Positions 8,818-16,719 of a stretch of DNA of 64,000 bases are shown piece by piece. The position numbers and the translations under genes are program-made. Position 1 is the stretch's first letter. Every line of letters begins with the position of its first letter. The stretch lies in assembly GCA_934772525.1 (NCBI GenBank), contig CAKVMI010000002.1, forward strand, positions 124,001 through 188,000, written 5' to 3'. The notes beneath the pieces were generated by a model. The model ran no database searches. It was not told the DNA's origin and saw only the letters and a list, made by a program, of their open reading frames with translations. The stretch comes from an uncultured Clostridia bacterium. Its GTDB lineage: Bacteria; Bacillota; Clostridia; Christensenellales; UBA1242.

Positions 8818-9582
8818 TTATTTATTTGAAAGTATAAACATCAATACACTTGCACTAACGCCCGCATTTAATGATTCAACTTCACTACTCATTGGTATAG
8901 AAAGCGATAGATGTTTTTGTTCTCTAATTATAGCCCCTACTCCGTTACCTTCGTTTCCAATAATAAGGGCATACTTTTGTGGTAACTTTAACTCACTATC
9001 AAACACCGACTGTTTTCCGGCTTCTGCAATAACAATAGTTACACCATTAGATTTTGCAAATTCAACAAATTCTAGATCTGACATATTGTAAAATCTTGGA
9101 TAGAATATAGTACCACTTGCACTTCTAATAGTTTTATCATTATATGGATCCACGGAATCTATCAAAACTATATCTAAAAAGCCACTAGCAACCGCCGACC
9201 TTATAATTGTACCAAGGTTACCTGGGTCTTGAAGATGATCAAGTACAAGCAAATTTTTTATACTACTAGCGTCTAGTGTATATTTTGGCATATTGCAAAT
9301 AGACATAATATGCTGAGGTTCTATTGTGCTAGATAGATTTGTAAATAATTCGTGTTTTAAAACTATTATTTTTTCACTAAACCTTTGCATTATATCTTCG
9401 TACTTAGAAGTATAGTCCGCATCTATCAAGATATTTTCGACCAGTCCAGATATTTTTAAACTCTCTAAAACTACCTTTTCGCCCTCTAATTTGTACAAAG
9501 AGAATTGCTCTCGGTATTTTTTTACCGAGAGCGAACGAAATTTTTTTATTAGTGAATTTTCTTTACTTTCAATAAACTTCAT
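8818..9582 (-). CDS. TrmH/SpoU-type 23S rRNA 2'-O-methyltransferase
   Basis: This 254-residue SPOUT-fold RNA methyltransferase has the three SpoU motifs: DHLQDPGNLGTIIRSA (motif 1), LIIGNEGNGVG (motif 2) and IPMSSEVESLNAGVSASV (motif 3). An N-terminal substrate-binding domain precedes them. It uses S-adenosylmethionine to 2'-O-methylate an RNA; the exact target cannot be told from sequence. It follows rplT by 32 nt, a position common in Clostridia. Confidence 0.88.
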   Translation of the reverse strand: MKFIESKENSLIKKFRSLSVKKYREQFSLYKLEGEKVVLESLKISGLVENILIDADYTSKYEDIMQRFSEKIIVLKHELFTNLSSTIEPQHIMSICNMPKYTLDASSIKNLLVLDHLQDPGNLGTIIRSAVASGFLDIVLIDSVDPYNDKTIRSASGTIFYPRFYNMSDLEFVEFAKSNGVTIVIAEAGKQSVFDSELKLPQKYALIIGNEGNGVGAIIREQKHLSLSIPMSSEVESLNAGVSASVLMFILSNK

Positions 9583-9614
9583 AACTTCTCTATTAAGTAT
9601 AAATTTAATTGATA

Positions 9615-9971
9615 TTACTTAGCAAGTGCCTTCTTTGCGCTTTCGCAAATGCTAGCAAATGTAGCCTTGTCAGAAATTGCAATTTCAGCTAGTGACTTAC
9701 GGTCTAGTTCAATACCAGCCTTTTTAACGCCGTCAATTAGTTTAGAATAACTTAAACCATTAACTCTTGCTTCTGCGTTAATTCTAGCAATCCATAGATT
9801 TCTAAATTCTCTCTTCTTGTTCTTTCTACCAACATAAGCATAAGTTCCAGACTTCATTAGTTGTTGCTTTGCTAATGTGTATAGTTTGCTCTTAGAACCA
9901 CGGTAACCCTTGGCTGACTTAAATACTTTAACTCTCTTCTTGTGTGCGTTTACGCCTCTTTTAATTCTCAT
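9615..9971 (-). CDS. rplT: Ribosomal protein bL20
   Basis: This 118-residue L20 begins MRIKRGVNAHKKRVKVFK, with the conserved GYRGSKSKLY block and RNLWIARINA. L20 is an early 50S assembly protein and, in Bacillus, represses its own infC-rpmI-rplT operon by binding the leader. It is the third gene of that operon here, 15 nt after rpmI. Confidence 0.97.
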   Translation of the reverse strand: MRIKRGVNAHKKRVKVFKSAKGYRGSKSKLYTLAKQQLMKSGTYAYVGRKNKKREFRNLWIARINAEARVNGLSYSKLIDGVKKAGIELDRKSLAEIAISDKATFASICESAKKALAK

Positions 9972-9986
9972 TTTCCTTTCCTCCTA

Positions 9987-10187
9987 CTAGCCTTGATTTC
10001 CTACAAGTTTCTTGATAGCTTTTTCATTAGAATGATGAACATATCCACCCTTTCTAAGTTTTCTTGTTCTTTGTGTTTCTTTCTTTGTTAAGATGTGAGC
10101 CTTGTTTTGTTTTGCTCTCTTAATTTTGCCTGATGCTAAAATTGTAAATCTCTTCTTAGCGGCACTGTTGTTTTTCTGCTTTGGCAT
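9987..10187 (-). CDS. rpmI: Ribosomal protein bL35
   Basis: A 66-residue L35 starting MPKQKNNSAAKKRF, with the basic HILTKKETQRTRKLRK segment. Normal length for this large-subunit protein. It lies between infC and rplT with short spacers and Shine-Dalgarno AAGGAG. Confidence 0.96.
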   Translation of the reverse strand: MPKQKNNSAAKKRFTILASGKIKRAKQNKAHILTKKETQRTRKLRKGGYVHHSNEKAIKKLVGNQG

Positions 10188-10212
10188 AGTACTTTCTCCT
10201 TAAAAATATATA

Positions 10213-10737
10213 TTACTTAGATTTTTTCTTTGGCAATAATGTAACAACTACATTTCTGCCTTCAACTTTTGGTTCTTTGTCTTTATCGCCGACTTCACTT
10301 ACAAGGTCACAAAATTGATTAACAATTTCAATTCCCTTTGCAGAATACGCTTGTTGACGACCACGCATACGAAGAACTACCTTAACTTTGTTTTCATCTG
10401 TTAAAAAGCGAATTGCGTGCTTTGCTTTAATTTCCATATCGTGAAGTTCAATTGTCATAGAAAGTTGAATTTCTTTAACTTCAATAACCTTTTGATTTTT
10501 CTTTAATTCACGAAGTTTCTTTGTTTGGTCAAATTTGTATTTGCCGTAGTCCATTATTCTGCATACTGGTGGTACAGCATTTGGTGAAATTTTGACTAAA
10601 TCTAAATTACATTCGTCTGCTTTGCGATTTGCTTCGTCAGCACTCATTATTCCAAGTTGCTCGCCATTTGGTCCGATAACTCTTACTTCTCTATCGGTTA
10701 TGTCACGATTAACTTCTGTTTCTATCTTAGCGATAAT
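10213..10737 (-). CDS. infC: Translation initiation factor IF-3 with an AUU start
   Basis: IF-3 binds the 30S subunit, prevents early subunit joining and checks start codon pairing. The conserved N-domain block TDREVRVIGPNGEQLGIMS lies upstream of the first in-frame ATG (10647), so the gene must begin earlier. Between the upstream in-frame TAA (10761-10759) and 10647 there is no ATG, GTG or TTG. ATT at 10737 sits 6 nt after GGAGG (10748-10744). This gives 174 residues with the complete two-domain protein. AUU initiation is the known device by which IF-3 limits its own synthesis in other bacteria; autoregulation here is inferred. Confidence 0.93.
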   Translation of the reverse strand: MIAKIETEVNRDITDREVRVIGPNGEQLGIMSADEANRKADECNLDLVKISPNAVPPVCRIMDYGKYKFDQTKKLRELKKNQKVIEVKEIQLSMTIELHDMEIKAKHAIRFLTDENKVKVVLRMRGRQQAYSAKGIEIVNQFCDLVSEVGDKDKEPKVEGRNVVVTLLPKKKSK

Positions 10738-10743
10738 TCCATT

Positions 10744-10933
10744 CCTCCAAAAAATAAATTAGAGTGAAACCCAAAAGTTTCACTCTTACCATTTCAACAT
10801 AACTCAACATTTTACAAATTGCTTTGCAAATGGAAATATATTGACCAACAAAAATATTTCATTCGGTTGGCGAGAAGAAACTTCTACTTGTTTTCACGTC
10901 TAATATATTATACTATTATTCCCAATTTGTCAA
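10744..10933 (-). promoter_or_regulatory. infC operon promoter, leader and attenuator
   Basis: A consensus promoter reads on the minus strand: TTGACA (10933-10928), 17 nt, TAATAT (10910-10905). The leader of about 150 nt ends in a perfect 10-bp hairpin (AGAGTGAAAC with GTTTCACTCT, 10786-10761). A TAATTTATTTTTT tract and then the GGAGG of infC follow. This is the layout of an attenuator, comparable to the L20-controlled leader of Bacillus infC. I cannot confirm the L20 pseudoknot by eye. Confidence 0.7.
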
Positions 10934-11000
10934 GCACTTTAAAACATTTTTCCTTAACTTTTCATAAAAAATTTACTGAAATTTCTTTCATATTTTTACA

Positions 11001-11714
11001 TTATGAATTTTGATACTTTCTAAATTTATTAATAACGCATACTAAATTATCTCTATTCAGTATAAAACCCGTTGACTTTTCATTTTCCGTATATTTTGTT
11101 GCACCTAAATGAGAAAAAGTTTTTGTAGATAATAAATTTGTTTTGTTTATTTTAAAATAAATTTTATCGAATTGACTTAAATCTGAACATGTTACCAATG
11201 CTTTTATAATATAGAAAATAACTTTAGTCCCCTTACACCAATCTGCAAGTTCAAATTCGGAAACAAATAATTTTTTATCAATTTCAGAAAGTTCTACAAA
11301 CCCACAAATATTTCCATCTAAATATGCTATGTAAAAATAATGATTTTGTACTCTTAATTGATTTAATAATCTATTGCACCAAGGCAACTTATCTTCATCG
11401 GAAACGGAAATTCCAATGTTTTTCATATTTGATGAAATAATATCATAAACTTGATCTATTTCCATTTGTGATAAAGACAACTTTTTTATAATGCGAAACC
11501 AATTAATAAAATTATTATAAATGGCTTGTGAAAATTGGCAGTACCACTCGGGAGCAACTTCATAATTTCGATTTGTCAAATAAAATTTTGCTGGACAGTA
11601 TCTACATATCTTTAATAATTTACAATTGTCACACATATTAAAGTTGGAGCATTTCATTTCAAAAATTTCATTTAATTTTCGGGCATATTTTTCTAAATTT
11701 TTATTTTCAGACAT
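11001..11714 (-). CDS. SPASM-like cysteine cluster fused to a GNAT domain
   Basis: A 237-residue protein with two parts. Residues 22-59 carry C22, C28, C31, C37, C40 and C59, spaced CX2CX5CX2CPX18C. This closely resembles the auxiliary-cluster binding SPASM domain at the end of radical SAM peptide maturases, yet no radical SAM core (CX3CX2C) precedes it. From about residue 105 on, a GNAT N-acetyltransferase fold is suggested by YIAYLDGNICGFVELSE, a KGTKVIFYIIKAL helix and KINKTNLLSTKTFSHLGATKY. GGAGG precedes the ATG. It follows the 259-residue gene by 44 nt, inside the conserved thrS-infC interval. Function unknown; it could be a modification enzyme or acetyltransferase using the metal cluster for structure. 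Confidence 0.55.
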   Translation of the reverse strand: MSENKNLEKYARKLNEIFEMKCSNFNMCDNCKLLKICRYCPAKFYLTNRNYEVAPEWYCQFSQAIYNNFINWFRIIKKLSLSQMEIDQVYDIISSNMKNIGISVSDEDKLPWCNRLLNQLRVQNHYFYIAYLDGNICGFVELSEIDKKLFVSEFELADWCKGTKVIFYIIKALVTCSDLSQFDKIYFKINKTNLLSTKTFSHLGATKYTENEKSTGFILNRDNLVCVINKFRKYQNS

Positions 11715-11758
11715 ATTGCCCTCCTAGCAATAATTTTACATCGCCTATATTTTTCAAA

Positions 11759-12538
11759 TTAAGATTTTTGAAAATAATCGCTTGGAATTTCAATTTGAGG
11801 ATTTGTATTATTTGATTGTTTTTTATTGCGGGAATTGGAAATTTCTGCGTTTTTTCGCTCCTTCCAACTTTCTGTTATGGTAGACTTTTTATCTCTTCTA
11901 TACCATGGATCATACTCATCGTCTACTTCCTCTTCTCTACTTGTGTTACGAGCAACTTTGCTTTTGTCCGCACCCGGAATTTCCTTTTCGGAGCCTAACA
12001 ATTTAATTACCTTTTTACCATTAATAATTTCTTCTTTTATATACAAATATCTTTTTATGCTCTTATCTTCTGCAACATTTTTTAATTCATAGGTAACACC
12101 TAAAACATAATCGCTAAAAGATTCAACTTGACCTGCGTAAATTTTTATAATTAACGCACCTTTATGATTTTTATCATTGCATTTTGGATCATTTAAAGTT
12201 ACTACAAACCAACCATAATCGGGGTCGTCCTCAGAACCAAAAGCCTCCCCCTTTATGGAATCTCTTAAACCCAAAGTTAAGTTGCTTTTATCGTAAAAAC
12301 CTCGTGTGGCGCTAGCCTTAAATTTTGTAAATAGGCCTCTTTCCATTTTATTAAAAATGTCATTTAATTTTTCATAAACATCTTTTTCTCTTGGTTTATC
12401 TTTTAAAGATTTATCTATCGCACATCTCTTGTTGTATTCCTTTAAATTTGCAAAGTGATTTTGGGCTATTTTTACCGCTATTGGGTTTGCCGACAAAAAT
12501 AACATTGCCATCAAATCATTTATACCATTATCAGACAT
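11759..12538 (-). CDS. Uncharacterised 259-residue protein downstream of thrS
   Basis: I do not recognise this protein. It has no signal peptide or membrane helix. Residues 1-60 look helical. The middle (about 70-185) looks like a beta-rich domain with GEAFGSEDDPDYGWFVVTL and ALIIKIYAGQVESFSDYVLGV. The last 70 residues are polar, Lys/Asn/Ser rich and probably disordered, with EEEVDDEYDPWYRRD. GGGGA lies before the ATG, and the gene follows thrS by 20 nt, so it is probably in the thrS transcript. The next gene is the SPASM-GNAT protein, and the pair may act together. Confidence 0.6.
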   Translation of the reverse strand: MSDNGINDLMAMLFLSANPIAVKIAQNHFANLKEYNKRCAIDKSLKDKPREKDVYEKLNDIFNKMERGLFTKFKASATRGFYDKSNLTLGLRDSIKGEAFGSEDDPDYGWFVVTLNDPKCNDKNHKGALIIKIYAGQVESFSDYVLGVTYELKNVAEDKSIKRYLYIKEEIINGKKVIKLLGSEKEIPGADKSKVARNTSREEEVDDEYDPWYRRDKKSTITESWKERKNAEISNSRNKKQSNNTNPQIEIPSDYFQKS

Positions 12539-12558
12539 CTATTTTCCCCCTAGTATAT

Positions 12559-14484
12559 TTAAAACTTAGTATATAGGTTATTTATTCTTGTTTTATTTAA
12601 CTCGTCTAAACCTTCTAAAAAGTTTTTTATAGAAACCGCAACTGGTAAATCACTTTGGCGTGACACCATTAGCACCGATTGATTTTTTACCATTACACTA
12701 TCTATGTATATTGTGTAAGGGATTTGTTTATCCGCCACTAAATTATCTTCTGTAATAGACTTATCATATTCTAATTTTGCCCTAACTTTGATAGCATTAA
12801 ATGCTTGTAAAACTCTTTCTACAACTTTAATATTACGCTTATTTGAATAGATTAATTTTACTTGCGTTGGTGCAATCCAAAATGGAAACTTACCAGCAGT
12901 ATTTTCAATAATTAGAGCAATTAATCTTTCTATACTTCCCGCAATTGTTCTATGAATTACAACTGGAACTTCTTCGGAAGTTTTATCTGAAATGTATGTT
13001 AAATTATATTTTTTTGGAAGTTGCATATCTAGTTGAATTGTACCCGTCGTCCAAGAATTTAGCTTTGCATCTTTTACCAAAATATTTATTTTCGGTCCAA
13101 AGTATGAACCCGTGCCTTTACTAATTCCAAAGTTTCCTTCGCCGAATCTTTCAGTTAGAACACTTCTTAGTATCTCTTCAGCTTCCGTCCAAGTCTTCCT
13201 TTCTCCCAAAAACTTACAAGGTCTGGTTGCAAGTTCTACCGAATACGAAAGCCCTACCTTAGTATAAAAATTTTCTACCATATCCAAAACTTTATTAAGT
13301 TCGTCGACTACTTGTTTTGGGGTTACAAATAGATGTGCATCATCTTGAGTAAATTCCGATAGATTAAATAGACCATCCAAATTATTATGTGCTATATTTC
13401 TATGCAAGACGCCACATTCAAAAACCTTTAATGGTAAATCAGTTTCCTTTCGTTGTTTTAAGCGATAATATGTTAATGCACTCGGGCAATTTATAGATTT
13501 GATAATTAAGTCGTTTTCGCCTTCTATTTTCATTATATCATAATTTCTAATTTTGCAATAATCTTTGTATGTTTTAGAACTAAACTTAGTTTCGCTATCA
13601 ATAATAGGAGAACCGATTTCTAAATAGTTATTTGTATAATGAATTTCATTAATCAAACTCATTAATGCATTTTTAAGTTTAATTCCTTCTGGAAGCCAAA
13701 AAACCGAACCATTTTCGTTAATTAGATATAACTCATTTAAACTACCAATAATCTTGTGGTCGGTATTTTTATTTTGCTCCAAACACGCAATATACTCTTC
13801 GTAATCTTCTTCACTAAAAAAGGCAACACCTTCTATCCTTGTAAATGATGTATCGTCTACAAATTCGCCAAAGCCCGAAACTTCACTGAATTTGTTTAAA
13901 ATAATCTTTTTAATACTTCCAGTGTTATGAAGGTGTGCCATATCACATAAGTCTACAAAATCACCACTAGTAATTAACCCAACATTTTCTCGTTTTTCTA
14001 GTTCTAGCGATTCTATTTTATAAGACTCTTCTATTTCGCTCATTCTTATAATTGCTTCGTATCTTGGCACAACTTCTTTATTTATATCAAAGTTTGCGTT
14101 TATGATTTTGTACATCTCATCTAATATTGTGGATAATGATTCACTATCTATATCCGTTTTAAAATCAAAATCATAATAAAACCCATCTTGATTTCCATCT
14201 CCACCAACAACTTTGCATGATGGATAAACCGCTTTTACTGCCTGTGCCAAAATATGACTAGCCGTGTGATTTAATAAACTTTTTGCTTCTGAACTACTTT
14301 TGGTTATAAGCTCTAATTTGCAATTAGAATTGATTGCTTGGTCTAGGTCTACAAGTACACCATTTACCCTACCACACAACGCGTTTTTAGCAAGACTAGG
14401 CGAAATATTTTCCGCCAAACTAAACACAGTAGTACCCTTGGTAACTTCTGCAACCACGTTGTCCTTGAGTGTAATTTTCATCAT
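12559..14484 (-). CDS. thrS: Threonyl-tRNA synthetase, divergent
   Basis: The layout is TGS domain, editing domain (HTASH and DLCDMAH), class II catalytic core and anticodon-binding domain, over about 641 residues. The zinc ligands of ThrRS are kept: Cys in INCP, His in FTQDDAH and His in VVIHRTIAGS. Other core motifs are diverged: the usual SGHW is replaced by SSKTY, kPMNCP is KSINCP, and the region after HRN lacks the usual glutamate. ATG at 14484 follows GGGG by 3 nt; ATG at 14481 gives better spacing, and a TTG at 14493 is also in frame. It follows ytxC, as in Bacillus. No T-box leader is present. Confidence 0.88.
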   Translation of the reverse strand: MMKITLKDNVVAEVTKGTTVFSLAENISPSLAKNALCGRVNGVLVDLDQAINSNCKLELITKSSSEAKSLLNHTASHILAQAVKAVYPSCKVVGGDGNQDGFYYDFDFKTDIDSESLSTILDEMYKIINANFDINKEVVPRYEAIIRMSEIEESYKIESLELEKRENVGLITSGDFVDLCDMAHLHNTGSIKKIILNKFSEVSGFGEFVDDTSFTRIEGVAFFSEEDYEEYIACLEQNKNTDHKIIGSLNELYLINENGSVFWLPEGIKLKNALMSLINEIHYTNNYLEIGSPIIDSETKFSSKTYKDYCKIRNYDIMKIEGENDLIIKSINCPSALTYYRLKQRKETDLPLKVFECGVLHRNIAHNNLDGLFNLSEFTQDDAHLFVTPKQVVDELNKVLDMVENFYTKVGLSYSVELATRPCKFLGERKTWTEAEEILRSVLTERFGEGNFGISKGTGSYFGPKINILVKDAKLNSWTTGTIQLDMQLPKKYNLTYISDKTSEEVPVVIHRTIAGSIERLIALIIENTAGKFPFWIAPTQVKLIYSNKRNIKVVERVLQAFNAIKVRAKLEYDKSITEDNLVADKQIPYTIYIDSVMVKNQSVLMVSRQSDLPVAVSIKNFLEGLDELNKTRINNLYTKF

Positions 14485-14559
14485 AGACCCCAAAAATATA
14501 ATAATTTTTCGGTAATTTCTTTCGCCTATTTAATTTAGCGGAAGACTCTTCTTCAATTA

Positions 14560-14588
14560 ATTTTACACTCAAACAAAAAGTTTGTCAA
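14560..14588 (-). promoter_or_regulatory. Sigma-A promoter of thrS
   Basis: Minus strand TTGACA (14588-14583), 17-nt spacer, TAAAAT (14565-14560). The -35 overlaps the stop codon of ytxC. The leader is only about 70 nt, too short for a T-box. Confidence 0.75.
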
Positions 14589-15328
14589 GCATTCACAACG
14601 ACTTTCTCTTGAAAGAGCTTTATAAGTGTTTCAATTAAGTCAGAATCTTCAATAGTATTCTTTTTGAGTACTATACCTTTAGGTGCTAAAATTATCAACT
14701 CACTTACCACTTCCATAACATAATTTACCGACCTATTTATTGGGTCTATCAAATTACTTCCATCTTTTGAAACTAAAAAAATTTGATTTGGCGTTTCATT
14801 TATATACACTTCACTATCACTACATTCAGTTGAAAAAATAAGGTAACGTAATAACTCATTAAAAGTTTCCGCCAATTGCAAGCTTTCAATATTGTCTAAA
14901 AATAAATTACATATTTCTTCCCATCTTAATCTAAATGATTGTAATTTAAAAATGTAAAATGACTCAACGTATAGTTTATCGCCTAAACAAATCTTTTCCT
15001 TAATTTCTTCAATTTCGCTCGCTCTATCAAAAACGGCAAGTGATTTGGATAATATATTTTTGTATTGTTCCATACCTTCTGGCAGGCTAATATTTTTGTA
15101 TATAAAATTGCTTTTATAAAAAACCAAAATTGTATGTGCCAAAATCTCTTCAATTTTTTTGATTACATTTTGGCTGTTTCTTTTTATAGAAAAACCAATT
15201 TCTATTGTTTCTTCTCGGTTTAAAATTACAATGTTTTTTAAACTATCTTGTATCTCTTCCAACCTTTTAAAAAAGTGCATAAACATATCGGTGTCGGTTT
15301 TTTCAAAAATTATGTGTTTATTGTTCAT
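14585..15328 (-). CDS. ytxC: YtxC-like sporulation protein
   Basis: This 247-residue soluble, helix-rich protein sits immediately upstream of thrS, exactly where Bacillus carries ytxC, a gene of poorly known sporulation role. The C-terminal SELIILAPKGIVLKKN fits the family ending (aP.kI.i pattern). A matching sigma-E promoter reinforces the assignment. Of two candidate ATGs, the one at 15340 is only 1 nt after AGGAG, so 15328 (13 nt after it) is preferred. A hairpin covers this start region. Function is not established in any organism that I can name with certainty. Confidence 0.68.
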   Translation of the reverse strand: MNNKHIIFEKTDTDMFMHFFKRLEEIQDSLKNIVILNREETIEIGFSIKRNSQNVIKKIEEILAHTILVFYKSNFIYKNISLPEGMEQYKNILSKSLAVFDRASEIEEIKEKICLGDKLYVESFYIFKLQSFRLRWEEICNLFLDNIESLQLAETFNELLRYLIFSTECSDSEVYINETPNQIFLVSKDGSNLIDPINRSVNYVMEVVSELIILAPKGIVLKKNTIEDSDLIETLIKLFQEKVVVNA

Positions 15329-15330
15329 AA

Positions 15331-15367
15331 AAAAATTCATACTCCTAATTTTAGTGTATGAATTTTT
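15331..15367 (-). promoter_or_regulatory. Hairpin overlapping a sigma-E -10 and the ytxC start
   Basis: Perfect 12-bp stem (AAAAATTCATAC and GTATGAATTTTT, 13-nt loop) followed by more T, usable as a terminator for the Mrr-like gene. The minus-strand sequence CATACACT (15360-15353) is an exact sigma-E -10 and lies partly inside the 5' arm; GTATTTT is 14 nt upstream. AGGAG lies 6 nt after the -10. A transcript begun there would lack the 5' arm. Confidence 0.5.
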
Positions 15368-15387
15368 GACAATTAAAATACCCTTAA

Positions 15388-16014
15388 TTAAATTCTAAAT
15401 TTGTATTGATTGTTAAAACTTGCCGACAACTCTGTTTGATTTACATTATTGTTATTTATCTTATAATTTTCTTCTATTTTCTCCTTTGCTTCTCGTATAA
15501 GACTGGTAAGTTCTAATCGATCTAGCATTATTACGCCATTTTCAGATGCCAGTTGCTCGGCTTCTGCTGTAAATCTACTATTTGTTACAACCATAGCTTC
15601 GTCGGCACTATAATGAACCTTTGCAGAAACAACTTCTTGTACCGCTTTAACGCCGACCGAATTATTGTATCTTTTGGCTTGCACAACTAGTCTTTTACCA
15701 TCTTTTTTAAGTACCAAATCGGCACCATAATCGCCCGACCTTTTAGTAACTAACGCATCGTAACCAAGGTAAAAAAACATTACTTTTAAAAAGTTTTCAA
15801 ACTCATAACCTTGCATACAATCTACATATTCTATGTCGGCTTGATTTAAAAAATCTAATGCGGTATATTTAGTTTTTCTCCATTCACTATATTTAATACA
15901 TTTTCTAATTTTTTTGAATATAAATCCAATTATCATTAAAGGTAATAAAACAATAAAAAGTATTATAAAAAACAATCTAACTATCAATGGTTTTTTCTTT
16001 TTGCTTTCTTTCAT
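15388..16014 (-). CDS. Membrane-anchored Mrr-like restriction endonuclease domain protein
   Basis: The 208-residue protein starts with a basic stretch and one membrane helix (about residues 11-31). A linker and an Mrr_cat PD-(D/E)xK nuclease domain follow: GYEFENFLKVMFFYLGYDA, then RSGDYGADLVL and VVQAKRY with the catalytic D and QxK, then a recognisable helix AVQEVVSAKVHY. Mrr-type domains cut modified DNA; membrane-anchored versions with this topology are common in Bacillota and their target is unknown. ATG 16014 follows GGGGAGG; an ATG at 16029 overlaps that site. The C-terminus is Asn-rich. Confidence 0.8.
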   Translation of the reverse strand: MKESKKKKPLIVRLFFIILFIVLLPLMIIGFIFKKIRKCIKYSEWRKTKYTALDFLNQADIEYVDCMQGYEFENFLKVMFFYLGYDALVTKRSGDYGADLVLKKDGKRLVVQAKRYNNSVGVKAVQEVVSAKVHYSADEAMVVTNSRFTAEAEQLASENGVIMLDRLELTSLIREAKEKIEENYKINNNNVNQTELSASFNNQYKFRI

Positions 16015-16058
16015 TTTACACCTCCCCATAATAAATAATTGTAACAGTTTACAACTAA

Positions 16059-16087
16059 ATTATACTTTTTTATTATGGTAATGTAAA
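16059..16087 (-). promoter_or_regulatory. Sigma-A promoter of the Mrr-like gene
   Basis: Minus strand TTTACA (16087-16082), 17-nt spacer, TATAAT (16064-16059), about 45 nt upstream of the ATG. Confidence 0.7.
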
Positions 16088-16107
16088 GTAAATTTGTATG
16101 CGTTTTT

Positions 16108-16704
16108 CTAATTTTGATTTCCTCTATTTTGTGATTTTACTTTTCTGCAAAACAAGTTTTTTACCCAATTAAAACCACTTTCAAATATAGGTAAAAAGAA
16201 ATAAAACCCTACCCCTAGAACAAATTCAATAATATATCCACCTAAAATGTCAGTTAAAAAGTGTTGTCCTAAATACATTCTATTGAACATATTCCAAATT
16301 AAATATATTACACTTGCGATAATCAACGCCGTTTTATCAGCAACACTCGGCTTATTCTTTATAATTATAAATACACAAAATATTACAACACACATTGCAG
16401 TTATACTATGTCCACTAGGAAAAGATGTGCCACTGGCATTAAATATCCCACGTATATCATCATACTGAACATATGGACGTGGTCTATTTACGATATGCTT
16501 TAAAGTAGTCTGAATTAAAGCACTAAATAGCTCTGCAAACACAAAATAAAATGCGAGCATCTTTTCTTTAAAATGCAACAATATTACAAAGAATAAAATT
16601 ATTATCAAAAAGTCACTAAGAAAGGAAAAAAACGACATAAAATAATCTAGTGATGGTGTCGAAAAACTTTGTAACCACCTAATTATCTTCGCTTCAAATT
16701 CCAT
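16108..16704 (-). CDS. PAP2-family membrane phosphatase
   Basis: A 198-residue integral membrane protein with five or six hydrophobic segments and the type 2 phosphatidic acid phosphatase signature: KHIVNRPRP (motif 1), FPSGHS (motif 2), and R-x5-H-x3-D in NRMYLGQHFLTD (motif 3). Family members dephosphorylate undecaprenyl pyrophosphate, phosphatidic acid or related lipids outside the membrane. Which substrate applies here cannot be read from the sequence. It is close to the upstream lipoprotein gene (15 nt), probably the same transcript. Confidence 0.85.
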   Translation of the reverse strand: MEFEAKIIRWLQSFSTPSLDYFMSFFSFLSDFLIIILFFVILLHFKEKMLAFYFVFAELFSALIQTTLKHIVNRPRPYVQYDDIRGIFNASGTSFPSGHSITAMCVVIFCVFIIIKNKPSVADKTALIIASVIYLIWNMFNRMYLGQHFLTDILGGYIIEFVLGVGFYFFLPIFESGFNWVKNLFCRKVKSQNRGNQN

Positions 16705-16719
16705 ATAAAACTCCTTTGT

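Noticed and set aside
10819..11013. 64-residue plus-strand frame in the infC leader
   Set aside because: It overlaps the infC promoter and leader on the other strand, lacks a ribosome site and is Phe/Lys/Tyr biased like random AT-rich DNA.
14494..14584. Possible T-box leader before thrS
   Set aside because: The leader is only about 70 nt and has no specifier stem or terminator hairpin.
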